Program-made: the position numbers and the translations under genes
In this document: positions 38,618-49,548 of the stretch, piece by piece
Layout of the letters: each line of letters begins with the position of its first letter
Position numbering within the stretch: position 1 is the first letter of the stretch
The notes under the pieces: model-generated
Told to the model about the DNA's origin: nothing
What the model saw: only the letters and a program-made list of their open reading frames with translations
Database searches by the model: none
From: Paeniglutamicibacter terrestris
GTDB taxonomy: Bacteria; Actinomycetota; Actinomycetes; Actinomycetales; Micrococcaceae
Direction: 5' to 3'
Length of the DNA: 64,000 nt
Assembly (NCBI RefSeq): GCF_012271785.1
Contig: NZ_JAAWVT010000009.1
Span: forward strand, 110,332-174,331

Positions 38618-40459
38618 ATGACGGGAAGCATGAATTCTCTCCCGCCGCACCAACCCCTGCGGGGGCCCAATACTGTGTTGCCAACGGATGCGCTGGTGCC
38701 AGCTGCGCCCAAGGTTCCTTGGTACGGCCGTGCCGTGGGGGCTGTGGTGCAGGTCAAGGCGAAGACCCGTTCGCGTTGGACCCGCTCGCTGCTCTTCCGC
38801 ACCGTGATCTCCGCCGTTGTCTTAACGGCGGTCGCGCTGCTGGGTGCCGGCGCGTTCTTATCAAACCAGATTGCTACAGGACTTTTTCAGGAACGATTTA
38901 ATCAGGTCGAGTCCGAGTCGTTGCGTGGGCTGAATCAGGTCCGTTCAATCTTCGATTCGGCAGCCACCACGGATCGCAGCAGCACCCACTCACTGGTCAC
39001 GAGCACGCTGAAAATCCTTGAGGGTGATACCGCTCTGGTGCCGCGCGACTTTGTTTTGGTTCCGCTGCGCGGGGCCGACAACCTCTACGTGGGACCCACG
39101 GCCAGCGGCAATCTCACCTCCCGCATCGTCCCAGAAGCGCTGTCCACGCAGATCCAAGAGTCCAACGCCGTCTACTGGCAATCCATCGAGCTCAACACCG
39201 GTCCCAATGCCGGACCCGGACTGATCTTCGGCACGAAGGTGACCTTGCCACCGGGCACCGAATACGGTCTCTACTTGGTCTATGACCTGACCAGTGTGCA
39301 AAAAACCCTCGACTTCATTAACCGCGCCATGAGTCTGGTTGGCGGGATTCTGCTGCTGGTGGTTGGCGGCATCACCTGGTACGTCACCCGTGCGGTGGTC
39401 CGCCCGGTGGCGGCAGCGGCGCAGGTCTCCGAGAAGCTAGCCTCCGGTGAGCTTGATGAACGTATGAAAGTTTCCGGCGAGGATGAAATCGCTAGGCTTG
39501 GCCACTCGTTTAATCACATGGCAACATCACTGCAGGAGCAGATCAATCAGCTGGCATCACTCTCGCAGATGCAGCAGCGCTTCGTATCGGATGTCTCCCA
39601 TGAACTGCGCACCCCGCTGACCACCGTGCGGATGGCAGCGGAGGTACTCTACGACGCCCGTGAGGACTTCGACCCCATCAATAAGCGAAGCTCCGAGCTG
39701 CTGTACAACCAGGTTGAACGCTTCCAGATCCTGCTTAACGACCTGCTAGAGGTATCGCGCTTTGATGCTGGCGTGGCGGTACTGGACGCTGACCCCACCG
39801 ATCTGGTGTCGGTGGCCAGGCGCGTCATCGACGCGGCAAATCCACATGCCGAGGCCATGGGCTCGGTGCTGCGCTTGGGCACCCCATCCGGGGGAGCCGT
39901 GGCGGAAATGGACGCCCGACGCATTGAACGCGTGGTTCGGAACCTGGTCATGAACGCCATCGAACACGGTGAGGGTAACCCCATCGACATCACCGTCGCC
40001 GGAAATGACAACGCCGTTGCCATCTCCGTGCGCGACCGTGGCATTGGCATGAGCCCGGAATCTGCGCACCGAGTCTTTGACAGATTCTGGCGAGCCGATC
40101 CAGCCCGTGCCCGCACCACCGGTGGCTCGGGCCTCGGCCTGTCGATCGCCTTCGAAGATACCCGGCTGCACACCGGGCGGTTGGAGGCATGGGGTGAGCG
40201 CGGGGTAGGTTCCTGCTTCCGGCTGACCCTGCCACGTCAGCTGGGGCAGGAAATTGTGGCATCTCCGCTCCCGCTGGAACCCATCGTGCTGGCCGATGCG
40301 ATCCTGGACAGCGGAATGGTTGTCTCCTTCCCGCTGACCGGGGAAATTCCGGCCATCGGCTTCAAACCTGCCGCGCCGTTGATTCCCGAAGAAAATTCGG
40401 GGCAGGACGAACGCTCCGTCAGCGAGCACCCGCAAGGAAGGCAACACCCACATGAGTAG
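38618..40459 (+). CDS. mtrB: Sensor histidine kinase MtrB
   Basis: 613 residues. It has an N-terminal cytoplasmic tail, two membrane helices (LFRTVISAVVLTAVALLGAG near 67 and MSLVGGILLLVVGGITWYVT near 240) around an extracellular sensor, a HAMP linker, then the kinase core with VSDVSHELRTPLTTVRM (His near 328) and the ATP-binding N, G1 and G2 boxes (NLVMNAIEH, DRGIGM, GGSGLGLSIA). It phosphorylates MtrA. The tail of about 60 residues after the kinase core is Pro/Glu-rich. It starts 8 bases after mtrA and overlaps lpqB by 8 bases. Confidence 0.95.
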   Translation: MTGSMNSLPPHQPLRGPNTVLPTDALVPAAPKVPWYGRAVGAVVQVKAKTRSRWTRSLLFRTVISAVVLTAVALLGAGAFLSNQIATGLFQERFNQVESESLRGLNQVRSIFDSAATTDRSSTHSLVTSTLKILEGDTALVPRDFVLVPLRGADNLYVGPTASGNLTSRIVPEALSTQIQESNAVYWQSIELNTGPNAGPGLIFGTKVTLPPGTEYGLYLVYDLTSVQKTLDFINRAMSLVGGILLLVVGGITWYVTRAVVRPVAAAAQVSEKLASGELDERMKVSGEDEIARLGHSFNHMATSLQEQINQLASLSQMQQRFVSDVSHELRTPLTTVRMAAEVLYDAREDFDPINKRSSELLYNQVERFQILLNDLLEVSRFDAGVAVLDADPTDLVSVARRVIDAANPHAEAMGSVLRLGTPSGGAVAEMDARRIERVVRNLVMNAIEHGEGNPIDITVAGNDNAVAISVRDRGIGMSPESAHRVFDRFWRADPARARTTGGSGLGLSIAFEDTRLHTGRLEAWGERGVGSCFRLTLPRQLGQEIVASPLPLEPIVLADAILDSGMVVSFPLTGEIPAIGFKPAAPLIPEENSGQDERSVSEHPQGRQHPHE

Positions 40460-42161
40460 GAACAGGGCAGCGGGAATGCGATTATTTGCCGTACTGGCGG
40501 CCATCATGTTGGTCATCACCGGGTGTTCGTCCATCCCACGGAACTCACCGGTGCAGTCCATCGCCCCGGAAGGCACCTTGGACCAGAACAACGTGGTCTT
40601 TAACGGCACCGGCCCGGTCACGGATGCCACACCAACCGAAATCGTCGAGGGATTCATCGAAGCGGGCATCGACGCCCAGAACGACTACAAAGTAGCCCGC
40701 GAATTTCTGAACCCGAAGGCCTCGGGAATCTGGAAGGGCACGGTGCGGACCCTGGTCTATGACGCACGCCCCTCGGTGATATCCGGGGAGAAGCCCAACA
40801 CCTTCACCATTCAGATGGAGGTCATCTCCGAGGTCGATGCCGCAGGCATTTTGACCGAAATGCCCCCGCACACCACCCGCGCCGTTGATGTTTCCCTGGT
40901 CCAGGTCGACGGCCAGTGGCGCATCTCGAAGCTGCCCGACGGCATCATGATGGAGAAGAACCAGTTCTCGCATGTCTTCGCCCCGCAAACCCTGTACTTC
41001 TACGATGTTGGCTACCAATACGCCGTCCCAGACGTGCGCTGGTTCCTCACCCGCACCGGCGTTGCAGCCTCCATGGTCGAGGCGCTCTTAGCCGGACCCG
41101 CTCCATACCTTGAGAATGCCGTTGTTTCGGCCTTCCCCGAGGGCAGCGCATTGGTCCGTTCTTCGGTACCCATCGAGTCCCAGCGGGCCACCGTCGACCT
41201 GACCTCGGCAACATTTATCGATTCCACCGAGCTCTCGCGCCAGCAGATGGAGCAGCAGTTGGAGTTAACGCTGAGCGGTCTCGGTGGGGTCAGCTCGGTA
41301 TTGATGAGTGATGAGCAGTCGGAGATCAAGCTCAGCGCCGCCGATCCAGCGTTTGTGGCGGCCGAGGTGAACCCCGCGGTGCCCGACACTCAGATCGGCA
41401 TCAAGGACAACGCGCTGTACTTCCTCAAGGGGCAGTCACCCAGCCTGGTCGGGGGCATCAACGACATCGCCGGCTACCAGCCGCGACTGCCGGCCATGAG
41501 CCCACTGGGCAACCGCTTTGCGTTCCTCAACTCGACGCGTTCGAAGCTGGTCGCCATTGATGAGGAGGGCACTTCCTCGGTGGTCGCCACCGGCACAGAC
41601 TTGGTCCGCCCCAGTATGGATGCTTTCGGGTGGACCTGGACCGTGGATAACTCGGCCAGCACCCGAATCCTTGCGGTTCCGGAGGATATCGCCGTCAACG
41701 GCAAGGTTCGACCGATCACCGCCAGCGAGTTCACCAAGGCGAAGATTTCATCATTGCGGGTCTCCCGCGATGGCACGCGCGCCCTGATCGTTTCGACGAA
41801 AAACGGTGAATCAAGCGTGTCGATTAGCGGCATTTTGCGTGACAGCGACGGTGCGCCGCGAGGCTTCGCTCCACCAAAGCAGATTTACCCCAGCGTTCCG
41901 GTGACCCAAGCGGTCTGGAACTCAGATATCTCCATCATCGTCTCGACCACCAGCGCCACCGAAAAAGTCGAAGCACAGGAGATCAGCCTGGCCGGCACCA
42001 CCGTGACGTATCTGCCGTTGTTGGGGCTACTAGATCTTTCTGCAGGTCCTGGGGATCGCCGTCAGGTGTATGCCGAGACCAAGGAGAAGATCCACACACG
42101 CGTGGGTAGTTCGTGGCACATCATGGACGTGATGGTCAGGGATCTTTCGTACCCCGGTTAG
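40452..42161 (+). CDS. lpqB: Lipoprotein LpqB, partner of MtrAB
   Basis: 569 residues. The signal peptide ends in VITGC (Cys25), so it is a lipoprotein outside the membrane. An N-terminal GerMN domain region (RWFLTRTGVAASMVEALLAG, ALVRSSVPIESQRATVDLTS) is followed by a C-terminal beta-propeller-like domain (LRVSRDGTRALIVSTKNGES). LpqB is known to interact with the sensor MtrB and to tune its output. The 8-base overlap with mtrB means strictly coupled expression. Confidence 0.93.
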   Translation: MSRNRAAGMRLFAVLAAIMLVITGCSSIPRNSPVQSIAPEGTLDQNNVVFNGTGPVTDATPTEIVEGFIEAGIDAQNDYKVAREFLNPKASGIWKGTVRTLVYDARPSVISGEKPNTFTIQMEVISEVDAAGILTEMPPHTTRAVDVSLVQVDGQWRISKLPDGIMMEKNQFSHVFAPQTLYFYDVGYQYAVPDVRWFLTRTGVAASMVEALLAGPAPYLENAVVSAFPEGSALVRSSVPIESQRATVDLTSATFIDSTELSRQQMEQQLELTLSGLGGVSSVLMSDEQSEIKLSAADPAFVAAEVNPAVPDTQIGIKDNALYFLKGQSPSLVGGINDIAGYQPRLPAMSPLGNRFAFLNSTRSKLVAIDEEGTSSVVATGTDLVRPSMDAFGWTWTVDNSASTRILAVPEDIAVNGKVRPITASEFTKAKISSLRVSRDGTRALIVSTKNGESSVSISGILRDSDGAPRGFAPPKQIYPSVPVTQAVWNSDISIIVSTTSATEKVEAQEISLAGTTVTYLPLLGLLDLSAGPGDRRQVYAETKEKIHTRVGSSWHIMDVMVRDLSYPG

Positions 42162-42233
42162 ACCCCCAGCGCTTCTCCACAACCCGGCAGAATTGGATTC
42201 GCGCCGCGGCGGCTGGGCACCAGAGTGTGAATC

Positions 42234-43106
42234 ATGAAACTCAGCAGCGCGATGCTTCGTTCGGTTCCTAACGTCGGAAGTCCCCTGAAAGCTCGTCGAG
42301 GGGCCTCACCATGGCTCCGACACGCCGATGCCCTGTGGAACCATGGCGCAGTTCGCAGAATGCGTGCCGCCCTAGGTGGTACCGCCGCGTTGTTGCTGCC
42401 GGTTGCCTGCGTCTGCTGTGGACGGCCAGATTTCACCATCTGTGCTGCCTGCGGGACTGGTTTGCGCGCTGGGGTCCTGCACCCGCGACGGGTCGAGCAA
42501 TGGGCCGAGGCACTGCCACTCAATCCGCGTCAGCAACCCCTCCCGGTTCTGGCAGCAGGCTCCTACGACCACGAATTGGCGGCCGTCATTTTGGCTTTCA
42601 AAAACCGCCAGATGCCTGGCCTCGCTCCGGTTTTAGTGCCGGCGCTGGCCAGGGCGTTGCGCGAAGGCATAGCCACGCTGACCACGTTTGGGTTGCCGGT
42701 CGTATTGGTTCCGGTGCCGATTCGTCTTGCCGCCAGGTCTCGGCGTGGCTATTTTCCCGTAGGTATGTTGTTGAAAGGTCTAAGGCATTCCGGCGTATTG
42801 CCCAGTGCGGTGCCGGTGGAAAACCTTCTGAGGTATCGCGGCTGGTACCAGTTCGCGGGTGCGCAAAAGGGCAAGAATAGACAAGCCAGAGTGTCGGTGC
42901 GCAACACGATGCAGGCGCACGGGTCACAAAAAATGGCCCAATTAGCGACACGCGGGGCGCAGGTGCTCCTCATTGACGACGTGTTGACCACCGGTGCCAC
43001 GCTGGCCGAGGCACAGCGTTGCCTAGCGGATTCTGGGCTTGTAGTATGCGGAGCCGTGGTCGTAGCAGCAACTCCGGCACCTGATGAAAACCGTGCTGTT
43101 CGCTGA
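42234..43106 (+). CDS. ComF-family phosphoribosyltransferase-like protein
   Basis: 290 residues. A four-Cys zinc site (CVCCGRPDFTICAACG) precedes the PRTase fold, with PVVLVPVPIRLAARSRRGYF and the PRPP-binding VLLIDDVLTTGATLAEAQR. This is the ComF/GntX layout. In naturally competent bacteria ComF helps take up or process DNA, but in Actinobacteria its job is unproven. The first 60 residues are a basic extension, and Met61 is a possible later start. The gene follows lpqB as in many relatives. Confidence 0.85.
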   Translation: MKLSSAMLRSVPNVGSPLKARRGASPWLRHADALWNHGAVRRMRAALGGTAALLLPVACVCCGRPDFTICAACGTGLRAGVLHPRRVEQWAEALPLNPRQQPLPVLAAGSYDHELAAVILAFKNRQMPGLAPVLVPALARALREGIATLTTFGLPVVLVPVPIRLAARSRRGYFPVGMLLKGLRHSGVLPSAVPVENLLRYRGWYQFAGAQKGKNRQARVSVRNTMQAHGSQKMAQLATRGAQVLLIDDVLTTGATLAEAQRCLADSGLVVCGAVVVAATPAPDENRAVR

Positions 43107-43266
43107 GCGCGATGAAGAAATACTCCGCACATCCTTGATTAATATTGCATGTGACATAGGGTGAAGTATGGGCACCCCGAAAGGGGAAAGGAACCCATCT
43201 TCAGCGGCCGGAAGGAGTGAATTCTTCGGTCGCTGTTGTGTCACCTGAGCAATGATGGAGGACACC

Positions 43267-43977
43267 ATGGAGATGACGATCAACGGACGCAATGTCAGTG
43301 TTACGGATCGCTTTCGCGAGTACGTAGACGAGAAGATCGACAAGGTCGATCAACTTGCCACGAAGATCCAGCGCTTGGACATTAAAGTCACCAAGGAGCA
43401 GCACGCACGAAATGCGGATTCTGCTCTGACCGTTGAATTGACGGTGTTGGGTAGGGGTCCTGCAATCCGTGCTGAGGCAAAAGCCGCTGATAAGTTTGCG
43501 GCATTCGACACCGCCTTCGCCAAGTTGCTTGAGCGTCTGCGCAAGGCACGAGATCGCCGCAAGGTTCACCACGGCACCCGGACACCAAAGGCTGTCCACG
43601 AGGCGACCAGCGGCCTGGAACCAGCGGCCAGCTCGATCCCGCTGCACGAATCAACCCGGCTTGCTCAGCAAGAGGAAGAAGCACGGCTGGCCGAGGAAGC
43701 AGCATTAAACGGCGCCCCGCCCATCGAAATTCGCCGCAAGGTCTTCCCTGCAGAAACCATGAGTGTTGATGACGCCGTGGACCGCATGGAAATGATTGGA
43801 CACCCGTTCTATCTCTTCGTTGATGCGGCCACCGGTGCCCATTCGGTCCTCTACGCTCGAAAGACCAAGGGAGACCAGCAATATTCTTATGGCACCATCA
43901 CACTGGATCCGGATGCCAAAGATGAGGCAACGGTCGAGACCCGAGGTTACCGCGAGGCTAGTTCGGTCAACGCTTAG
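43267..43977 (+). CDS. hpf: Long-form ribosome hibernation promoting factor
   Basis: 236 residues from ATG 43267, chosen because GGAGG lies 5 bases upstream; an ATG at 43252 lies before that site. The N-terminal domain (MEMTINGRNVSVTDRFREYV, DKVDQLATKIQRLDI) binds the ribosome, and the C-terminal domain (IEIRRKVFPAETMSVDDAVD, MEMIGHPFYLFVDAATGA) dimerises it to form 100S particles. This single protein does the work of the short HPF and RMF pair of enterics. It lies upstream of secA, the usual actinobacterial position. Confidence 0.94.
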   Translation: MEMTINGRNVSVTDRFREYVDEKIDKVDQLATKIQRLDIKVTKEQHARNADSALTVELTVLGRGPAIRAEAKAADKFAAFDTAFAKLLERLRKARDRRKVHHGTRTPKAVHEATSGLEPAASSIPLHESTRLAQQEEEARLAEEAALNGAPPIEIRRKVFPAETMSVDDAVDRMEMIGHPFYLFVDAATGAHSVLYARKTKGDQQYSYGTITLDPDAKDEATVETRGYREASSVNA

Positions 43978-44000
43978 CGAACAGGCACTACGGTTATTTC

Positions 44001-45254
44001 ATGAACAGGTCGCTTAGTCTTTCTCAGGCCCGCCGTGTTGCCGTAGCTGCCCAAGGTTTGCACAAGGTCCGGCCCGCCACACCAGTAACTCTTGGTGCGG
44101 TGGGCCGGACCTTCGCGCGTCTGGAGCTCATCCAGATCGACTCGGTTAACGTGCTTTCTCGCGCGCAATACCTTCCCATCTTTTCGCGTCTTGGCCCCTA
44201 TGCTCCCGAACTTCTGGATCGACTCGCGGTGCGCCATCCGCGGCAGGCCGTTGAATACTGGGCACACGAAGCGTCGTTGGTCCGTAGCGAGCACTTTGGC
44301 GACCTGGTGCCCTGGCAGCGTCGAAAGTGGATCGGCAGCCTAAAAACGCTCGATGAGGACGGCAAAGTCCTGGCCGAGCAGATTCTTGACCTGCTGGATA
44401 CGAGTCACGCGATGACATCTCGGGAGATTTCCACGGAGCTCGGACACCAGCACGTGAAGGTTAACGACGCGTGGGGCTGGAATTGGTCGGTGGTTAAACG
44501 GGCTTTGGAAGCGCTTTTCGCCGAAGGACTGATTGGCACCGAGGGCAGAAATAGTGCCTTCGAGCGCCGCTACACCTCGCTGCACAAAGTGTTTCCGAAG
44601 GGCATTCCCGCCACCACCTCGGACGGGCGTACCGGCATGGAGCGATTGCTCGTGGCTGCGGCTCGTGCTCATGGTGTGGGGAGCGCGCACTGCCTCGCGG
44701 ACTATTTTCGGCTCCCTTTGCGGCAAAGCGCCGTCGTTCTGGAGGAACTTGCCGAACGAAGCATCCTTGAACGAGCCAAAATCGCCGGAATCAACGAGAC
44801 CTACTACCTGCTGCCCGATACAAAGATCCCGCGAAAGGCTGCCGGTCGGGCTCTGCTGGGTCCCTTCGATTCCATGGTCTTTAATCGCAGACGCCTCGAG
44901 AATCTGTTTGGGTTCACCTATCGCCTAGAAATCTATACGCCGTCAGCCAAACGAGTTTATGGCTATTACGTCTTGCCCTTCTTATTGGGGGAGCGATTGG
45001 TGGCCCGGGTTGATCTGAAAGCCGATCGAAGTTCGGGTCGCCTGTTGGTCCGCGGATCCTTCGCAGAACCGGGGGCGCCGGGGGACACCGCGGTTGAATT
45101 GGCAGCCGAATTGCTGTTGATGGCGAAGTGGCTTGGCCTCAACGAGGTGGTTGTTTCGCAACACGGGAATCTGGCCGCGGCCTTGGAGTTTTCCTTGAGC
45201 TCACCCGAAACCGGCCAAAAGCCACAAGTGAAAGCAATCTCTCACGTAGACTGA
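44001..45254 (+). CDS. YcaQ/AlkZ-type winged-helix DNA glycosylase homologue
   Basis: 417 residues of the HTH_42 family. The sequence [36 protein letters not shown] and [11 protein letters not shown] are the family hallmarks; the QID motif (Gln45-Ile-Asp47) is at the place of the catalytic QxD/QxQ motif of AlkZ and YcaQ, glycosylases that unhook DNA crosslinks. Three tandem winged-helix domains are expected. The gene is inserted between hpf and secA in the same direction. Crosslink repair is the best guess, but actinobacterial members of this family are mostly untested. Confidence 0.8.
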   Translation: MNRSLSLSQARRVAVAAQGLHKVRPATPVTLGAVGRTFARLELIQIDSVNVLSRAQYLPIFSRLGPYAPELLDRLAVRHPRQAVEYWAHEASLVRSEHFGDLVPWQRRKWIGSLKTLDEDGKVLAEQILDLLDTSHAMTSREISTELGHQHVKVNDAWGWNWSVVKRALEALFAEGLIGTEGRNSAFERRYTSLHKVFPKGIPATTSDGRTGMERLLVAAARAHGVGSAHCLADYFRLPLRQSAVVLEELAERSILERAKIAGINETYYLLPDTKIPRKAAGRALLGPFDSMVFNRRRLENLFGFTYRLEIYTPSAKRVYGYYVLPFLLGERLVARVDLKADRSSGRLLVRGSFAEPGAPGDTAVELAAELLLMAKWLGLNEVVVSQHGNLAAALEFSLSSPETGQKPQVKAISHVD

Positions 45255-45295
45255 ACACGCCAGAATTCCTGTGCTTGAGATTTGGGAGCTGCCTC

Positions 45296-48019
45296 GTGGC
45301 ATCACTGCTTGAACGTATCCTGCGTACCGGCGATAAGAAGACGCTGAAGACCTTGAGGGGATACGCGGACGCCATCAACGTGCTTGATAGCGAATTCCGT
45401 GCCTTGTCCGATGCTGAGCTGCGTGGTGAAACCGACAAGTTTAGGGCGCGTATCGCCGACGGCGAGTCCCTTGACCACCTGCTTCCCGAGGCCTTCGCCG
45501 CTGTCCGAGAGGCGTCCGACCGCACCCTCGGCATGCGCCACTTCGACGTGCAGCTCATGGGTGGCGCCGCACTTCACCTAGGCAATATCGCTGAAATGAA
45601 AACCGGTGAGGGTAAAACTCTGGTCGCCACGGCGCCGGCCTATCTCAATGCGCTCAGCGGCAAGGGCGTACACGTGGTGACGGTCAACGACTTCCTGGCC
45701 GAGTACCAGTCCGACCTGATGGGCCGTGTCTACCGTTTCCTGGGTCTGACCAACGGTTGCATCTTGTCCAACCAAGATCCTGAGCTGCGCCGCAAACAGT
45801 ACGAAACCGACATTACCTACGGAACGAACAATGAGTTCGGGTTCGATTACCTGCGGGACAACATGGCCTGGAGCTCCGATGAGCTCGTCCAGCGCGCCCA
45901 CAACTTTGCGATCGTCGATGAAGTTGACTCGATCCTCATCGACGAAGCCCGTACCCCGCTGATCATTTCCGGTCAGGCCACCGGCGACGTTAACCGCTGG
46001 TACAACGAATTCGCCAAACTTGTGAACCGTCTGAGCTTGGAAACCGACTACGAAATCGATGAGAAGAAGCGCACCGTCGGCGTCCTGGAACCCGGCATCG
46101 AAAAGGTTGAAGACTACCTCGGTATTCACAACCTCTACGAGGCTTCAAACACGCCACTCATCGGGTTCTTGAATAACGCCATCAAGGCCAAGGAACTGTT
46201 CAAGAACGACAAGGACTACGTCGTGATCAACGGCGAGGTCATGATCGTTGACGAGCACACCGGTCGTTCATTGGCTGGCCGTCGCTACTCTGAGGGCATG
46301 CACCAGGCCATCGAGGCGAAGGAAGGGGTGGAAATCAAGGCCGAAAACCAGACCATGGCGACGGTGACCTTGCAGAACTACTTCCGCCTCTACAAGAAGC
46401 TCTCGGGCATGACCGGTACGGCGCAGACCGAGGCCGCCGAATTTATGGGCACCTACAAGCTCGGTGTGGTGGAGATTCCCACCAACAAGCCGCTGCTGCG
46501 CAAGGACCAGGCCGACTTGATCTACAAGAACGAGATCGCGAAGTTCGACGCAGTGGTCCAGGACATTGCCGAACGCCACGCCACCGGCCAGCCGGTGCTC
46601 GTGGGTACCACCAGCGTGGAAAAGAGCGAATACCTGGCCCGTCTGCTGGCCAAGCAAGGCATCCGTCACGAAGTCCTTAACGCCAAGCAGCACGCCCGAG
46701 AAGCGGCGATTGTCGCTCAGGCCGGTAAGAAGGGCGCGGTGACCGTGGCGACCAACATGGCCGGCCGTGGTACAGATATTATGCTCGGCGGAAACGCCGA
46801 ATTCCACGCGGTGACCGAGATGGAGCGCCGCGGACTTGATCCGGAAGCAAACTCGGAGGAATACGAGCGCGTTTGGGACGGAGTCTTTGACGCGGCCAAG
46901 CAGCAAGTTCAGGCCGAGGCTCAGGAGGTTGCCGACGCCGGTGGCCTGTACGTGCTGGGTACCGAACGGCACGAGTCCCGCCGCATCGATAACCAGTTGC
47001 GCGGACGTTCCGGCCGCCAGGGTGACCCTGGTGAGTCTCGTTTCTACCTGTCGATGACCGATGAACTCATGCGCCGCTTTAATGCAGGTGCGGCCCAGCG
47101 CATCATGAACAACCCTTCGATGCCCGACGATGTGGCCCTGGAGTCCAAGATCGTTTCCAAGGCCATCGAAACCGCTCAGGCACAGGTGGAAGGCACCAAC
47201 GCCGAACAGCGTAAGAACGTGCTGAAGTATGACGATGTCATGAACCGTCAGCGCGAGGCCATCTATGGGGACCGCCGCCGGATTCTTGAGGGTGGAGACC
47301 TGCAGGAAAAGGTTGGTCACTTCCTCGAAGACGTGGTGAAGTCCATGGTCGCGGAGGCCACGACCGAGGGTCATGCCGAGGGCTGGGACCTGAAACAACT
47401 GTGGGTGAACCTCAAGCAGCTCTACCCGATTTCGATCACCATCGACGAGGTGAGCGAGGAGGCCGGTCACCGTGACGCCATCACCGCCGGCCTGCTGGAA
47501 CGTGAAATCCTTTCCGACGCTCGTCTGCAGTACGAAGCCCGCACGGAAGCCGTCGGTGAAACGAACATGCGTGAGCTCGAACGTCGCGTGGTACTTTCGG
47601 TGATTGGCCGTAAATGGCAGGAACACCTTTACGAGATGGACTACCTCAAGGAAGGTATCGGTCTGCGTGCCATGGCTCAGCGTGACCCGCTGGTCGAGTA
47701 CCAGCGCGAGGGCTTCGTGATGTTCCAGACCATGATGGAATCCATTCGCGAAGAGAGCATCGGCATGCTCTTCAACATTGAGGTCGAAACTCGCCAGGAG
47801 CCGCAAATCTCGCTACCTGGTGTCACCGATGCTCGTTCGATGACCTCCGAGCCGGTGCTTAATACTCCGGGACTGGCCGCTCCGGCTAAACCGTCAACAC
47901 TGCGCTACACCGCACCGGAAGAAACCGGCGAGGCGGTAACGCACACCGAGCGCACCGCTGGTGCACCGGAAGCCGCAGCCAAGAATGCCAACAAAAAGAA
48001 GAAGGGCAAGCGTAGCTAG
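45296..48019 (+). CDS. secA: Preprotein translocase ATPase SecA
   Basis: 907 residues from GTG 45296, preceded by GGGAG at 7 bases; a longer frame starting at 45128 lies in the previous gene and is rejected. Motor motifs are present: [11 protein letters not shown] (Walker A), [16 protein letters not shown] (Walker B), [29 protein letters not shown] and [20 protein letters not shown]. It drives proteins through SecYEG. The C-terminus is a Lys-rich tail ([10 protein letters not shown]) without the zinc-binding Cys motif of E. coli SecA. Its terminator lies inside the end of the convergent gene. Confidence 0.97.
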   Translation: MASLLERILRTGDKKTLKTLRGYADAINVLDSEFRALSDAELRGETDKFRARIADGESLDHLLPEAFAAVREASDRTLGMRHFDVQLMGGAALHLGNIAEMKTGEGKTLVATAPAYLNALSGKGVHVVTVNDFLAEYQSDLMGRVYRFLGLTNGCILSNQDPELRRKQYETDITYGTNNEFGFDYLRDNMAWSSDELVQRAHNFAIVDEVDSILIDEARTPLIISGQATGDVNRWYNEFAKLVNRLSLETDYEIDEKKRTVGVLEPGIEKVEDYLGIHNLYEASNTPLIGFLNNAIKAKELFKNDKDYVVINGEVMIVDEHTGRSLAGRRYSEGMHQAIEAKEGVEIKAENQTMATVTLQNYFRLYKKLSGMTGTAQTEAAEFMGTYKLGVVEIPTNKPLLRKDQADLIYKNEIAKFDAVVQDIAERHATGQPVLVGTTSVEKSEYLARLLAKQGIRHEVLNAKQHAREAAIVAQAGKKGAVTVATNMAGRGTDIMLGGNAEFHAVTEMERRGLDPEANSEEYERVWDGVFDAAKQQVQAEAQEVADAGGLYVLGTERHESRRIDNQLRGRSGRQGDPGESRFYLSMTDELMRRFNAGAAQRIMNNPSMPDDVALESKIVSKAIETAQAQVEGTNAEQRKNVLKYDDVMNRQREAIYGDRRRILEGGDLQEKVGHFLEDVVKSMVAEATTEGHAEGWDLKQLWVNLKQLYPISITIDEVSEEAGHRDAITAGLLEREILSDARLQYEARTEAVGETNMRELERRVVLSVIGRKWQEHLYEMDYLKEGIGLRAMAQRDPLVEYQREGFVMFQTMMESIREESIGMLFNIEVETRQEPQISLPGVTDARSMTSEPVLNTPGLAAPAKPSTLRYTAPEETGEAVTHTERTAGAPEAAAKNANKKKKGKRS

Positions 48020-48687
48020 CCAATCTCCAAGGCAGTAATCTGCCAGCGTCCGTGCCACCGCTCTACTCGTAGAGCGGTGGCACGGACTTTTTGCATGTCG
48101 CGCAGGATCACCGCAGCTTCAAATACCAGCGGCAGCACCTGTGTGACCCGCATACACATCACCCGTGGGTTGGAGTAGCAGCGCGTGGTGGGATCCGGAC
48201 GCAGGGGTTCACTCAGGAGCATATGTGCCTCCAATTTTCCGAGGCAATCCGGACTGAGTGCCCGGTTCAGCTGACGGACCGGCCGTGCGCCGGCCAGGAC
48301 TTCAAGAACGGCCGGTGCCGTGGCATGGACAACCGCGGCCACCGATTCCCCTAACCCCAGCGTGCTCAGCTCTGGTGGAAAGAGCTTCTCAAATACCTGC
48401 TGCGCGGCCATGCTGGGGTAGTTCTCCGGTGGGTCGTCCTCAAAGCAGCGCCTTGCCTCATCAACGGCCTGCAGCGCAGGTTCGGGAAGCGACCGGAGGG
48501 CACGCGGCGCCGTGGCATCGCGCAGACAGCGCCTTCTGCGGGCAACGGCGGGGGCTCGAAATGCTTCGGGAAAGCGTCTGGCCGTGGTGCGAGGTGCCCG
48601 CAGGTCGGCGCCGGATAGCGGGTTATTCCTGAATACGTGGATCGGCTCGGTGGTCTGAATCGATGGTTGAACTGCGATGACGGACAT
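48016..48687 (-). CDS. Rv3235-like family protein (DUF6459)
   Basis: 223 residues. The N-terminal 90 residues are Arg/Pro-rich and probably disordered. The C-terminal domain contains [40 protein letters not shown] and the terminal [16 protein letters not shown], the pattern of Rv3235-like proteins found beside secA across Actinobacteria. Function is unknown. Its stop overlaps the secA stop region by 4 bases, and the last 15 codons form part of a perfect inverted repeat that also serves as the secA terminator. It is codirectional with the LysM gene upstream. Confidence 0.8.
   Translation of the reverse strand: MSVIAVQPSIQTTEPIHVFRNNPLSGADLRAPRTTARRFPEAFRAPAVARRRRCLRDATAPRALRSLPEPALQAVDEARRCFEDDPPENYPSMAAQQVFEKLFPPELSTLGLGESVAAVVHATAPAVLEVLAGARPVRQLNRALSPDCLGKLEAHMLLSEPLRPDPTTRCYSNPRVMCMRVTQVLPLVFEAAVILRDMQKVRATALRVERWHGRWQITALEIG
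48049..48092 (+). terminator. secA terminator inside the convergent gene
   Basis: An 18-bp perfect stem (48049-48066 with 48069-48086, arms starting TCCGTGCCACCG) is followed on the plus strand by CTTTTTTGC. It lies 30 bases after the secA stop and within the coding end of the Rv3235-like gene. Confidence 0.85.
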
Positions 48688-48746
48688 CGGTTAGCTCCTG
48701 ATGGACGAATGATACTTTCTCGACGAACGGTGTTGCACAGTGGAGC

Positions 48747-49538
48747 CTACGAGCGCTGCGTATCATGGTGCGGGGCTCGCAAAATGGCTCCGACGGCAAG
48801 GCGGTTGGGGTTCGAACCGATCAGCTGGCGGTTCGCCTCGTACCAGCGGGGCCAGGCCTCGGCGATGTCCCTAACGGAGGCATCCTCGGGGAGGTTGCGG
48901 GCGGCGATGGCCCATAGGCTGTCGCCGGGACGGACCACCACCTCAATGGCGGTACGTGTGGATTCGCCACCGAGCAGGCGCTGCAACGGCAACGGAACGC
49001 GATGCGGGATCCAGCCGGGACTCAGAAGCTCGTCGCCATTCTGGCTGGACTCGGCAGCGCCCGGATCGTTTGATGTCAATGCGGTGTCGGCCAGGGGAGA
49101 TGTTGATGGTGATATCTTGCTGAAGGGCTGGCAGTCGGCCGCGACGGTCATCGCGGGACCGGCCACAGCCGGGGGAGCGGCGAGGGTGATCGTTGCCAAC
49201 GCCAACGAACCGCCCAAGCCTGCCAGTGTCAGACGGGCCACAAAGCCCGGTACCAGAGCAGCCAGTGCTGCAGATTCCCGGCGCCGCCCACAGGCTAATG
49301 CCACGCGGGCGCCCAGTGCGCACGCGAAAGCGGCGACCAACCACAGCAAGACCATGGCGCCAAGCAGACCGAGAGCCACACCCGTGAGGCGTTCAAGGGA
49401 CGAAAAATCCAACGGTGCCTCGGGGAGTGAATGTGCGCCCACGGCCGCCCAGAGCACCGCGCTGGCCCACAGCATGCCCAGGGACAGGAGTGTGAGTGCC
49501 ATGAGTGTCAGGGCGTCCCTGCCCCTGCGAGTGAGCAT
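48747..49538 (-). CDS. Membrane protein with C-terminal LysM domain
   Basis: 263 residues. Three hydrophobic stretches (ALTLMALTLLSLGMLWASAV, VALGLLGAMVLLWLVAAFAC, GGSLALATITLAAPPAVAGP) precede a disordered Ser/Pro linker and a C-terminal LysM domain (VVVRPGDSLWAIAARNLPED, WPRWYEANRQLIGSNPNRLA). LysM binds peptidoglycan, so the tail probably lies outside. The gene is paired with the Rv3235-like gene in related genomes. It is divergent from the next plus-strand genes across a gap with phased repeats. Confidence 0.82.
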   Translation of the reverse strand: MLTRRGRDALTLMALTLLSLGMLWASAVLWAAVGAHSLPEAPLDFSSLERLTGVALGLLGAMVLLWLVAAFACALGARVALACGRRRESAALAALVPGFVARLTLAGLGGSLALATITLAAPPAVAGPAMTVAADCQPFSKISPSTSPLADTALTSNDPGAAESSQNGDELLSPGWIPHRVPLPLQRLLGGESTRTAIEVVVRPGDSLWAIAARNLPEDASVRDIAEAWPRWYEANRQLIGSNPNRLAVGAILRAPHHDTQRS

Positions 49539-49548
49539 CTTGACCTCT

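Noticed and set aside
45128..45295. N-terminal extension of SecA
   Set aside because: It overlaps the end of the YcaQ-like gene; homologous SecA begins ASLLERILR, with GTG and a ribosome site at 45296.
46268..47806. A 512-residue minus-strand open frame
   Set aside because: It lies opposite secA and has no supporting start or neighbours.
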